The notes beneath the pieces were generated by a model that saw only the letters and a program-made list of their open reading frames with translations, made no database searches and was not told the DNA's origin. Shown piece by piece: positions 8,164 to 15,852 of a DNA stretch of 22,496 nt. The stretch lies in the NCBI GenBank assembly GCA_026388915.1, contig JAPLIW010000598.1, positions 1 to 22,496 on the forward strand, given 5' to 3'. Both the position numbers and the translations under genes were made by a program. The number at the start of each line of letters is the position of its first letter. The first letter of the stretch is position 1. Source of the stretch: Deltaproteobacteria bacterium (GTDB lineage Bacteria > Desulfobacterota > SM23-61).

Positions 8164-8241
8164 AAAAAAGTTTCGGGTTTCAAGTTTCGAGTTTAAAGTT
8201 AAAGGGGAAAACCTGAAACTCGAAACCCGAAACTCGAAACT
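8164..8241 (-). terminator. Repeat-derived hairpin and U-tract between the kinase gene and priA
   Basis: Tandem TTTCGAG/TTTCGGG words fold back on themselves: 8170-8194 is complementary to 8216-8240 at 22 of 25 positions, and two of the three mismatches become G.U in minus-strand RNA. In that direction the stem is followed at once by six U residues (8169-8164), which is the layout of an intrinsic terminator. The kinase stop codon lies in the base of the stem and the priA start is 2 bp past the U-tract. It may separate the two genes or may simply be an inserted repeat. Confidence 0.5.
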
Positions 8242-10606
8242 AAGCCGGCGGAAGGGGAAACCGGATGAGAAAGGTCGCTCCCACCCCCGGACGGTTGATG
8301 ACTTCGATGTCTCCTCCGTAACGGGTGATGATCTTGTGGGTGATGGCCAGGCCCAGACCGGTCCCGTCCTGTTTGGTGGTGAAGAAGGGGTTGAAAATAT
8401 TCTCCAGGTTCTCCTGGGGGATGCCCCCGCCGGTGTCTCCCACCTCGATCTGCAGGAATTGTTTCTCTCCTCTTTTTTCCGTGGAAGTCTTGACCGAAAG
8501 CTGGCCGTTCCGCTCCATGGCCTGAACGGCGTTGACGAAAAGGTTCAGGAAGATCTGTTTCACCTGCTGGGGGTCGCTGACCAGGGGTGGAAGCCCGGTC
8601 TCCAGATCCTTGGTGACGGCGATATTTTTCTCCTGGAATTCCCCTTCCAGGAGGGAAAGGGATTCTTCGATGATCCGGTTGACGCTCTGGGGCGCGGAGG
8701 GAAGGGGAAGCTCGCGGGAGTAAACCAGAGTCTGATTGAGGACGTTTTCCAGCCGGAGTACTTCCTTCAGGACGATACGCATGTATTTTTTCTCCGCGGA
8801 GTTCTCCTTCAGGCCCCGCTCCAGGCGGCGGGCAAACCCTCCGATGGAGACCAGGGGATTCTTGATCTCGTGGGCGATGGAGGCCACCACCTCCCCCAGG
8901 GCGGCCAGCTTCTCCGACTGGATCAGCCGGTTCTGGGTGTTCAGGAGCTGGGCATTGATCTCCTGCAGGTTGGCGTAGAGACGGGAGTTTTCGATGGCCA
9001 AGGCAGCCTGGTTGGCCAGGAGGTTTAGAAAACCGATGTCCGTCTCGGTGATCGGCCTTCCGGAAATCTGGTGGTCCACGGCAATGAGCCCGATGGCTTT
9101 CCCCTTGGCCAGGAGGGGAACCGAGGCGAAGGCCCGGCTGCCGAACCAGCCCCGGATTTCGGGGTTTACTTCCGAATCGGTGAGAGCGTCTTCGATGTTG
9201 AAGGAGCGCTGCTCCCGCAGGGTCTGGATCAGGACGGAGTGCGTTTCCTTCAGCGGAATCCGTACCTGGCGGATCCGGTTGTCATAGGGGCTCTCGGCCA
9301 TCTCCTCGGGGATCGCCCAGTCGGGAGAGAAAGGCGAATGGCTCTCCAGCTTTTCCCTCCACCGCTCGGCCTGTTCCCCGTCGGCCGGACCCACGCCCAT
9401 CATCCCCCGCAGGACCTTCTCTTTCTCATCCACCAGGAAAAGGGCCGCCCGGTCGAAACCCAGGCGGGACCCCAGGGTAATGGAAAGGAGAATAATCCGC
9501 AGAAGCTGGTCCAGGTTGATGGTCGTGAGCATGGAGCGGGAGACCTCATACAGGAGGAAGAGCTCCCGCACGTTTCGCTCTTTCTCCTTGCCCAGCATTT
9601 CGGCCCGGTGCATGATGATGGCGTTCTCGATGGCCACGGCCACCTGGGAGGCCATGGTGAGGAGAAGGTTCTTGTCTTCCTCGTCAAACACCTTTCCTTC
9701 CCGCCCTTCCGGGCGAAGGCTGAAAAGGGTGAGGGTGCCGATGGTCCGCGATTGAGAGATGAGGGGGACGCAGACCAGCGAAGAGATTCCCGGGGGGAGT
9801 CCCTGGAAAGAGTAATGGGAAGTCCGGGTCTCCCGCAGGACAATGGATTCCCCCGTGAGCGCCACGGTCCCCACCAGTTCTTCTCCCACGGCGAGGGGGG
9901 TCAGGGACAGGTCCGCTTCCTCGACCCCGAAGGAAGAAACGACTTTCATCAGACCCGCATCTTCGTCCATGAAGTGCAGGATGCTGCCGTCGGCCTGGAG
10001 AATCTTGGCGCTGCTCAGGGTGATGCGGTGAAGCAGTTCTCCCAGGTCCAGCGTGGAACTGATGGCCACGCCGATGGCGTGAAGGGTGTTCAACTCGGCG
10101 ATGCGCTTCTTGGCCTGCAGGGCGACCTGACTGCTCCTCAGGGTGCCGGCGATCTGCCGGCAGATCACGGAGAAGAGATCCCTCTCCTCATCCAGAACCT
10201 GCCGGGGCTCTTCTCCCAGGAAGGCCAGAACGCCGTACAGGAAGATGTCGTCGAAAATGGGAAAGAAGGCCAGAAAGCGAAAGGCCGCCAGGGGCCGGGG
10301 GAGGGGAGGCCCGAGCAGGGGAAGCTGGGAGCTGTCGGCGATAAGAACCGGGATTTTTTGGCTGGCGCAGACTCCCATGGGGCTTTCCTCCGGGGAAAAG
10401 CTCAGACCGGGAGAAAAGGCCGGGTGTCTTCCGCTCAGGGATTTCAAATGAAGCCGGCGTTGCTGGGGATCCCACAGAAAGAGGGCGCAGAGGGGCAGGG
10501 AGAAGTGGTGGGCCAGCATGTCCACCAGGTTCTTCAGCCGCCGGTCCACTTCGACCGGGGCGTTGGAGATCTCGATGACCCGGGACAGGATCTCGAAGGC
10601 CTTCAT
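8240..10606 (-). CDS. Soluble sensor histidine kinase with three GAF domains
   Basis: 788 residues from ATG 10606. Three GAF domains are read at about 5-160, 172-333 and 345-545, then HisKA with the phospho-acceptor in SIAHEIKNP (His579) and a HATPase_c domain with N box (Asn692), DTGGG (724-728) and GTGLGL (748-753). No membrane segment or signal peptide is seen, so it should sense a cytoplasmic ligand or redox/metabolic state through the GAF domains. No response regulator is in the window, which makes it an orphan. The frame is open up to 10780, but that part overlaps glgA and looks random; the chosen ATG overlaps the glgA stop as ATGA. Co-translation with glycogen synthase suggests a link to carbon storage (inference). 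The stop codon lies in a repeat. Confidence 0.9.
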   Translation of the reverse strand: MKAFEILSRVIEISNAPVEVDRRLKNLVDMLAHHFSLPLCALFLWDPQQRRLHLKSLSGRHPAFSPGLSFSPEESPMGVCASQKIPVLIADSSQLPLLGPPLPRPLAAFRFLAFFPIFDDIFLYGVLAFLGEEPRQVLDEERDLFSVICRQIAGTLRSSQVALQAKKRIAELNTLHAIGVAISSTLDLGELLHRITLSSAKILQADGSILHFMDEDAGLMKVVSSFGVEEADLSLTPLAVGEELVGTVALTGESIVLRETRTSHYSFQGLPPGISSLVCVPLISQSRTIGTLTLFSLRPEGREGKVFDEEDKNLLLTMASQVAVAIENAIIMHRAEMLGKEKERNVRELFLLYEVSRSMLTTINLDQLLRIILLSITLGSRLGFDRAALFLVDEKEKVLRGMMGVGPADGEQAERWREKLESHSPFSPDWAIPEEMAESPYDNRIRQVRIPLKETHSVLIQTLREQRSFNIEDALTDSEVNPEIRGWFGSRAFASVPLLAKGKAIGLIAVDHQISGRPITETDIGFLNLLANQAALAIENSRLYANLQEINAQLLNTQNRLIQSEKLAALGEVVASIAHEIKNPLVSIGGFARRLERGLKENSAEKKYMRIVLKEVLRLENVLNQTLVYSRELPLPSAPQSVNRIIEESLSLLEGEFQEKNIAVTKDLETGLPPLVSDPQQVKQIFLNLFVNAVQAMERNGQLSVKTSTEKRGEKQFLQIEVGDTGGGIPQENLENIFNPFFTTKQDGTGLGLAITHKIITRYGGDIEVINRPGVGATFLIRFPLPPA

Positions 10607-12069
10607 GGCTTTGCCGGAGCTTCTTTCTTTTTGGCCAGAATCTTTTCGTACAGGTTCACATACTCCCGAGCCGACTTTCCCCAGGAGAAGTCCTGGGCCA
10701 TGGCCCGGACCATGATCTTCTCCCAGACCGGTCGATTCCGGTACACCTGAAGGGCGCGCTTGATTGCTTCCAGAAGGCAATGGGGGGTGTAGTCGATGAA
10801 TTTAAACCCCGTGCCCTCTTCATTGAGGGGGTTAAAGTCCTGGATGGTGTCGTCCAGGCCGCCGGTGGCCCGGACCACGGGGATCGTGCCGTACCGAAGG
10901 CTGTAGATCTGGTTCAAGCCGCAGGGTTCGTATTGCGAAGGCATGAGGAACAGGTCGGCCCCGGCCTCGATCTTGTGGGCCAGGACGTTGTCGAAGGCTA
11001 TGCGGATCCCCGCCTGGCGGGGATAGCTCTGCCCGATTTTCTGGAAGAGCAGGTTGTACTCCTCCTCCCCGGTCCCCAGGAGGACGAACTGGACTCCCAG
11101 CCTCATAAGATCTTTCATGATCGGGGCCAGAAGGTCGAACCCCTTCTGGTCGGTCAGCCGGGAGATGATCCCCAGGAGGGGGACATTCGGTTCCTCCTGC
11201 AGATAGAATTCCCGCTGGAGGTCCGCTTTGCAGGCTTTCTTGCCTTTCAGGTCCGGGGCGTCATATTTCTCTTTGATGAAGGAATCCCCGGCGGGCGACC
11301 ACTCCTCGTAATCCACCCCGTTCAGGATTCCATAGAGGTCCTCCCTGCGGTCCCGCAAGACCCCGTCCAGACCCTTCCCGAATTCGGGAGTCTGGATTTC
11401 TTCCATGTATTTGCGGCTCACCGTGGTCACCGCGTCGGCAAAGACGATCCCCCCTTTGAGGAGGTTCAGCTTTCCGTAATACTCGAGGGCCTTGGGGGTG
11501 AACAGCTCCCACCCCAGGTTGGTCAGGTGAAAGTCGTAGTGCCAGAAGAGCCCCTGGTAGCCGATATTGTGGATGGTAAAGATCGAGGCCGCCCGGGCCA
11601 GGGCCGGGGACCAGCGATAGAGGGTCTTGAGGTACACGGGAGTGAGCCCCGTCTGCCAGTCGTGGCAGTGGATGATGTCCGGCGTCAGTTCCAGGGCTGC
11701 CTCGGCGACGGCGCGGGAAAAGAAAATGAAACGCTCGGCATTGTCTTCGAAATCCCCGCTGGGAGTTCCGTACATCTGGTCCCGGTCGTAATAGGCGTCC
11801 TGGCGGAGGAGAAGGGCCCGGAAACGGGGGGCCAGGTCCAGGGCATAGACCTCCCCGGATATCACCTTCTGGGAGATGGGAATCTTTAAAACCATTCCCG
11901 CGGGCAAGGCGGGAAACCGCCTCTCGTCGATCCCCCGGTACTTGGGAAGAATCAGGTTCACTTCATGACCCATCTGGGCCAGGGCCTTGGGGAGGGCGCC
12001 GGCCACATCGGCCAGCCCGCCGGTCTTGGCGAAGGGAACCGCTTCCGGGGAAGCAAACAGGATTTTCAT
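10603..12069 (-). CDS. glgA: Glycogen synthase (GT5 family)
   Basis: 488 residues, close to the usual 477-490. It extends alpha-1,4-glucan chains from a nucleotide-glucose, classically ADP-glucose. The N-terminus MKILFASPEAVPFAKTGGLA contains the sugar-nucleotide-binding KTGGL loop (Lys15). Downstream are HCHDWQTG (134-141), SRLTDQKG with Arg304 and Lys309, and the catalytic-site EPCGLNQIYS with Glu381, all diagnostic for GT5. The start at 12069 is preceded by GAGGAG with good spacing and lies 10 bp after the upstream galT-like stop. The longer frame to 12159 runs back into galT and is rejected. The 3' end overlaps the kinase start by four bases. Donor preference (ADP- or UDP-glucose) cannot be settled by eye. 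Confidence 0.95.
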   Translation of the reverse strand: MKILFASPEAVPFAKTGGLADVAGALPKALAQMGHEVNLILPKYRGIDERRFPALPAGMVLKIPISQKVISGEVYALDLAPRFRALLLRQDAYYDRDQMYGTPSGDFEDNAERFIFFSRAVAEAALELTPDIIHCHDWQTGLTPVYLKTLYRWSPALARAASIFTIHNIGYQGLFWHYDFHLTNLGWELFTPKALEYYGKLNLLKGGIVFADAVTTVSRKYMEEIQTPEFGKGLDGVLRDRREDLYGILNGVDYEEWSPAGDSFIKEKYDAPDLKGKKACKADLQREFYLQEEPNVPLLGIISRLTDQKGFDLLAPIMKDLMRLGVQFVLLGTGEEEYNLLFQKIGQSYPRQAGIRIAFDNVLAHKIEAGADLFLMPSQYEPCGLNQIYSLRYGTIPVVRATGGLDDTIQDFNPLNEEGTGFKFIDYTPHCLLEAIKRALQVYRNRPVWEKIMVRAMAQDFSWGKSAREYVNLYEKILAKKKEAPAKP

Positions 12070-12079
12070 CGTCTTCTCC

Positions 12080-13078
12080 TCATGGGGCCAGCTCTCGCAG
12101 GAATTTGGCGGCCTCTTCGGGGGGCGTGGGATTGATAAAGAATCCGGAGCCCCATTCAAAACCGGCGAACTTGGTCAGCTTGGGAATGATCTCGAAGTGC
12201 CAGTGGTAGTATTCCAGGCTTCTCTCGTTGAAGGGCGTGGTATGCAGGGTGAAGTTGTAGGGGGGGAAGTTCAGGGCCTTCTCCAGCCGCTTCAGGGTCT
12301 CCTGGAAGATCCAGGAGAGGGACTGGATTTCATGGACCTGACATTCCTCAAAGAAAGAGCTGTGCCGCTTGGGGATAATCCAGGCTTCGAAAGGAGAAAA
12401 AGACGCGAAGGGGGCGACGGAGATGAACTCGCTGTTTTCCAGCACGATCCGCTCCCCCTGCTGGATCTCCTGGCGGACGATGTCGCAGAAGATGCAGCGC
12501 TCCTTGTAGCGGTAATAATCGCGGGCTCCGGTCATTTCTTCCATTACCAGATGGGGGACAATGGGCAGGGCGATGAGCTGGGAATGGGAATGCTCCAGGG
12601 TGGCCCCCGCCGCCTCCCCGTGGTTCTTGAAGATCATGGCGTAGCGGAGGCGGAGGTCCCTCCGTAAATCCAGGATGCGGTCCCGGTAGGCCCAGAGGAC
12701 CTCTTCGAAGGCTTTGGGCGCCAGGGTGGCCATGCTTTCGTGATGGTTGGGGCTCTCGATGATGACCTCGTGGGCTCCGATCCCGCTCATTTTGTCGTAG
12801 AGTCCGACCCCTTCACGGCTGATCTCGCCTTCCACCCGCAGGGCGGGAAATTTGTTGGGAACGACCCGGAGGCGCCAGCCGGGGCCGTTTCGGGAGCTCC
12901 CCTCCTGGCGGAAAGCCATGATTTCCGGGGGCGTCTTTTCCTCGTTCCCCGGGCAGAAAGGGCAGAACCCCTCCTTGGCCTTGACCTTTTGAATTCCGAA
13001 ATCGGACGGCCTTTTTCCTCTTTCGGTCGAGATGATGACCCACCGCCCGGTGACGGGGTCTTTGCGCAGTTCAGACAT
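12080..13078 (-). CDS. galT: GalT-family hexose-1-phosphate nucleotidylyltransferase
   Basis: 332 residues. The family swaps a nucleotidyl group between a UDP-sugar (or ADP-sugar) and a sugar phosphate through a uridylyl-/adenylyl-histidine. Two GalT domains are visible. The N-terminal one has the zinc pair CPFC (Cys39, Cys42), the HEVIIESPNHHE segment and the active-site HSHSQ (His163, His165, Gln167; usually HPHxQ). The C-terminal one has the YYHWHFEIIPKL signature. A strong ribosome binding site (AGGAGG) precedes ATG 13078. No galK or galE is nearby. Its place just before glgA suggests a role in making or salvaging the glucosyl nucleotide for glycogen, as an alternative to the Leloir pathway; ADP-glucose phosphorylase activity is a real possibility. 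Confidence 0.86.
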   Translation of the reverse strand: MSELRKDPVTGRWVIISTERGKRPSDFGIQKVKAKEGFCPFCPGNEEKTPPEIMAFRQEGSSRNGPGWRLRVVPNKFPALRVEGEISREGVGLYDKMSGIGAHEVIIESPNHHESMATLAPKAFEEVLWAYRDRILDLRRDLRLRYAMIFKNHGEAAGATLEHSHSQLIALPIVPHLVMEEMTGARDYYRYKERCIFCDIVRQEIQQGERIVLENSEFISVAPFASFSPFEAWIIPKRHSSFFEECQVHEIQSLSWIFQETLKRLEKALNFPPYNFTLHTTPFNERSLEYYHWHFEIIPKLTKFAGFEWGSGFFINPTPPEEAAKFLRELAP

Positions 13079-13111
13079 TCATTCCTCCTCTTTCCTAAAT
13101 ACCAAAAAATG

Positions 13112-13129
13112 AACCGCAGAGCACGCGGA
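13112..13129 (+). repeat. AACCGCAGAGCACGCGGA word, copy 1
   Basis: An 18-nt word upstream of the galT-like gene, identical to the reverse complement of 20296-20313 upstream of pcm. Both copies sit in the leader of a gene, within about 60 bp of its start codon. Confidence 0.7.
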
Positions 13130-13166
13130 AATCGCCGAGATTTTGAATTAAAGTAAAAAAACTATT

Positions 13167-13268
13167 GGACACAGATGAACACAGATAAACACAGATCCTA
13201 TATTCGCAAAAGACCTAAAGACAAAAGACCCAATGGGACGCGGATGAGCGCGGATAAACGCGGATGAA
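13167..13268 (-). repeat. 102-bp dispersed intergenic repeat, copy B
   Basis: Opposite-strand counterpart of 2561-2662, same length, 90 of 102 positions identical. Its last word (13167) is about 88 bp upstream of the galT-like start. Like copy A it lies in a gap between two minus-strand genes, but in the opposite orientation. Confidence 0.85.
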
Positions 13269-13326
13269 AAAAATATTATAATTTCCGAAGCAATAAGAAA
13301 CAGGCAATTCGGGCGCCCGTGATCCG

Positions 13327-13451
13327 TAACGAGCAACCAGGAACCAGCAACGAGCAACCCGCAACGAGTACCGAGTAACCAGCAACCCGAAGTCCGGAAG
13401 AAATTCCAATTTGAATGCGGTATTCTGAATTCCGCATTCCGCATTCCGCAT
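13327..13451. repeat. Two adjoining word-repeat arrays (GAGCAACCAG type and GAATGCGG type)
   Basis: 13327-13389 is built from variants of AACGAGCAACCAG/GAACCAGCAACGAG, the same vocabulary as 15660-15763. 13411-13451 holds GAATGCGG (13413-13420) and several CCGCATTC words that can fold into a hairpin with an 11-nt loop; the same word occurs after pcm at 21032. With copy B of the dispersed repeat and the 18-nt word, nearly all of the 378-bp gap 13079-13456 is repeat. The glucanotransferase stop is only a few bases from the array. Confidence 0.7.
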
Positions 13452-13456
13452 TTCTC

Positions 13457-15607
13457 TTACCCCTGAGCCCGGATTCCCTCCAGATACAGGTTGATGCCCA
13501 GAGTCTTTTTTTCCGTCGGCTTCAGGGAGAAAGGCCAGTGCAGGAGAAGAACCGTTCCCTGGTAAGTTTTTTGCAGCCCGCTCTCCGACTGGGAGACCGT
13601 TTCCATGGGAAAACGCCAGATCTGACCCTTGGGGGACAGATCCAGGGAGAGTTCGAATCCCGCCGATTCGTCGCGCAGCCGGATTTGTTCGACCTCCGGA
13701 ATCGCCCCGGTGGAACAGAGCCGGCGGTCCTCGACCTTCAGGCCGGGAAAGAGAAAGTGCCGCTGCGGGTCTTTCCCCGCCAGGAGGGTGAGATTCAGTT
13801 CCACTCCAAACCAGAGCCTGGTCTCGGCCGCTCCCTGATGGGTGATCTCGTATCCCACCTCCAGCTTGGCCTGATCCCGGTAGAAGCTGTAGCGCTTGGA
13901 GATTTCGATGGGCAATTGCCCTTCCCGCCTCCAGAGGCCCCCCTTTCGCCGGAGGAGAACACGTAGAACTCCGGGCCCGTCAAGCTCCTCGACCTCCACC
14001 AGCTCATAGGGCTGATTGACGAAGTCTCCCAGCTCCGGGTACTGACAACGGCGGAATTGATCCAGGGTGGTTCCCTCCCCCAGAAAATGGTCCAGGAAGG
14101 AGTACCGGTTGTACCAGTCGTAGAGAAGCGCTTCCTCCACCTCCCGGTTCCTGGGCGGGGAGGATTCCCCCGGGGCGTTGGCCTGATTCTTCTTCAGTTT
14201 GCGGTGGTAGGCTTCCGGCCTGCGGGTCAGCACGTTGGTGAGGTTGAACCTTTTGGGCCGATAATCCAGTTCCAGGAGGGCGCCCCCGTAGCCGGGCTTG
14301 AGGATAACGCCCAAGTCCGGGCTGGCCACCAGAATCTCGGGCTGAAGGTCTTTATCGAAATCCATGATCTCATACTGCAGGTATTTTCCCCCGCCCTTTT
14401 CCAGGATCTCCGCCAGGCGTTCGGCGCCGATGAGGTTCTGGTACGCGGCGTGGCGGAGGTAATTTAGATGAAGCCCGCCGAAGAGGCCGTGCCAGTAGGC
14501 AGAGTTGTCCTGGCCCTTCCACAGGGCCTGAAGGGCCGGGGGAGGGGGAAACTCCTTGGAAGAGATGAATCGGGACTGCATGGCCCGGTGGACTTTCTGG
14601 CTGACCCGGAGCATTTTCTTGTGCAGGTGATTGGCCTCGGGGTACTTGACCAGGAAATTTTCCCAGATTCCCCCCCGGAGATAAGGGCGGTATTTCTCAT
14701 ACCGGCCTTCCCGTTTCAACTCTTCCAGCAGATCTTCGAAAGCGATGGCCGAAAGAGAGGGGAGGGCCCATTCCATCATTTCGTCGTAGGAAGCGGGGGG
14801 AAGGTAGGCTCTCCCCTGGGGGGGAAATTTCTGCAGGTATTCGCTGAAGGTGAGCAGTCGGACCCACTCGCGATTTTCCTCCAGAGCGAGAATGAATTTT
14901 TCCAGCCATTTCTCTTCGTAAACCCAGCGGTAGGTTCCGGGCCAGATTCCGAACTTCTCCCCGTCATCGGCGTAGGTCACCGCCAGGTTTCCCGAATCGG
15001 TGGCGTACCGGCGCAGGATGTCCAGGATTTCCTCGGGTGAACGGAAGGGGATCGCGTAACGCAATTGCTTGTTGATGGGAAAGAGAGACAGGGTGGACCC
15101 TTCGCATTCGGTGACGTAGTATCCGAAGATGTCTTCCTCGGAAAAGCCGGCGTAGCGGAAGTGAGAGTCGTCCACAAGGGTGTAAATCAGTCCGGTGGAG
15201 GAAATCATTTTGGGCAGAAGGGGAGACCAGATCCGCTCGGCCAGCCAGAGGCCCATGGGTCGAACCCGGAATTTTTCGGCCATATACTGATTGGAAAGGC
15301 GAACCTGGCCGACGGCGTCTTTTTCGGGAATGAAGGGCAGAAGGGGTTCGTAAAAACCGCCGCTGAGGAGTTCCACCTGGCCCTTCTCCACCAGGTCGCG
15401 GACCCGGCTGGAGAAGTTCGGCTGATTCTCCTCGAGCCATTCCAGGAGGGACCCGCTGTAATGCAGGGAGACCCGGAAATCCGGGTGCTTTTCCAGAATG
15501 CGGAGGAATGGCTCATAAGCCTTTTCCCAGCTCGAAGCAAAGACTTCCGGCAGGTTCCCTATGGATTGGTGGTTGTGCACGGCGAAAAGGAGATTGATCG
15601 CTTTCAT
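13457..15607 (-). CDS. GH57 4-alpha-glucanotransferase (amylomaltase-like)
   Basis: 716 residues from ATG 15607. It cuts and rejoins alpha-1,4-glucan chains and acts on maltodextrin or glycogen. All five GH57 motifs can be placed: HNHQ (11-14), GGFYEP (Glu87), the nucleophile in WLAERIW (Glu124), the acid/base in TYADDGEKFGIWPGT (Asp214) and a C-terminal helical motif ENFLVKYPEANHLHKK. Asp214 has the same number as the acid/base of the Thermococcus litoralis enzyme and Glu124 is one off its nucleophile Glu123. The region after about residue 390 matches the beta-sandwich domains of that family. The frame is open to 15646 but only the internal Met starts at the family-like MKAINLLFAVHNHQ, with AAGGGG upstream. 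It is separated from its GH57 neighbour by 245 bp containing a repeat hairpin. Confidence 0.88.
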   Translation of the reverse strand: MKAINLLFAVHNHQSIGNLPEVFASSWEKAYEPFLRILEKHPDFRVSLHYSGSLLEWLEENQPNFSSRVRDLVEKGQVELLSGGFYEPLLPFIPEKDAVGQVRLSNQYMAEKFRVRPMGLWLAERIWSPLLPKMISSTGLIYTLVDDSHFRYAGFSEEDIFGYYVTECEGSTLSLFPINKQLRYAIPFRSPEEILDILRRYATDSGNLAVTYADDGEKFGIWPGTYRWVYEEKWLEKFILALEENREWVRLLTFSEYLQKFPPQGRAYLPPASYDEMMEWALPSLSAIAFEDLLEELKREGRYEKYRPYLRGGIWENFLVKYPEANHLHKKMLRVSQKVHRAMQSRFISSKEFPPPPALQALWKGQDNSAYWHGLFGGLHLNYLRHAAYQNLIGAERLAEILEKGGGKYLQYEIMDFDKDLQPEILVASPDLGVILKPGYGGALLELDYRPKRFNLTNVLTRRPEAYHRKLKKNQANAPGESSPPRNREVEEALLYDWYNRYSFLDHFLGEGTTLDQFRRCQYPELGDFVNQPYELVEVEELDGPGVLRVLLRRKGGLWRREGQLPIEISKRYSFYRDQAKLEVGYEITHQGAAETRLWFGVELNLTLLAGKDPQRHFLFPGLKVEDRRLCSTGAIPEVEQIRLRDESAGFELSLDLSPKGQIWRFPMETVSQSESGLQKTYQGTVLLLHWPFSLKPTEKKTLGINLYLEGIRAQG

Positions 15608-15659
15608 CGGGCCCCTTAATGGAGATTTCAATAAAGAACCGCTCAAACCCCCGAGCCTG

Positions 15660-15763
15660 AACTGGTTACTGGTTACTGGTTGCTGGTTAATGGTTGCTCG
15701 TTACTCGTTACCGGTTCCTCGGGAGAGGAATTCTTCTTTGACGAGCAACGAGTAACCAGCAAC
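15660..15763. repeat. GGTTACTGGTTGCTCG word-repeat array with long hairpin
   Basis: Tandem variants of CTGGTTACT/GGTTGCTCGTTACTCG. 15682-15701 and 15741-15760 are complementary at 18 of 20 positions, forming a stem with a 39-nt loop. The array lies in the 245-bp gap between the two GH57 genes. The stretch 15768-15852 next to the upstream stop holds nothing firm beyond a CCTAAAGTTCGGAGTGCC-like word on the minus strand. Confidence 0.7.
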
Positions 15764-15852
15764 GCTCTTAACCTTCAGATTTATTCCTGGGCACTCCGAA
15801 CTTTAGGCACTGATTCATGAATCGCTCTTCCCCTGGCCCCTTCCCCGGGTCT

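Noticed and set aside
9071..10750. 559-residue plus-strand ORF
   Set aside because: Exact antisense mirror of the histidine kinase; Gly/Glu/Asp-rich shadow typical of GC-rich genes, with no family features.
10607..10780. N-terminal extension of the histidine kinase
   Set aside because: Would overlap glgA by about 180 bp and is Gly/Pro-rich nonsense; ATGA overlap at 10603-10606 supports the shorter start.
10780..11889. 369-residue plus-strand ORF
   Set aside because: Antisense shadow of glgA; the sense frame has every GT5 motif.
13327..13451. Possible CRISPR array
   Set aside because: Units are only about 8-12 nt, degenerate and without unique spacers; no cas gene is present.
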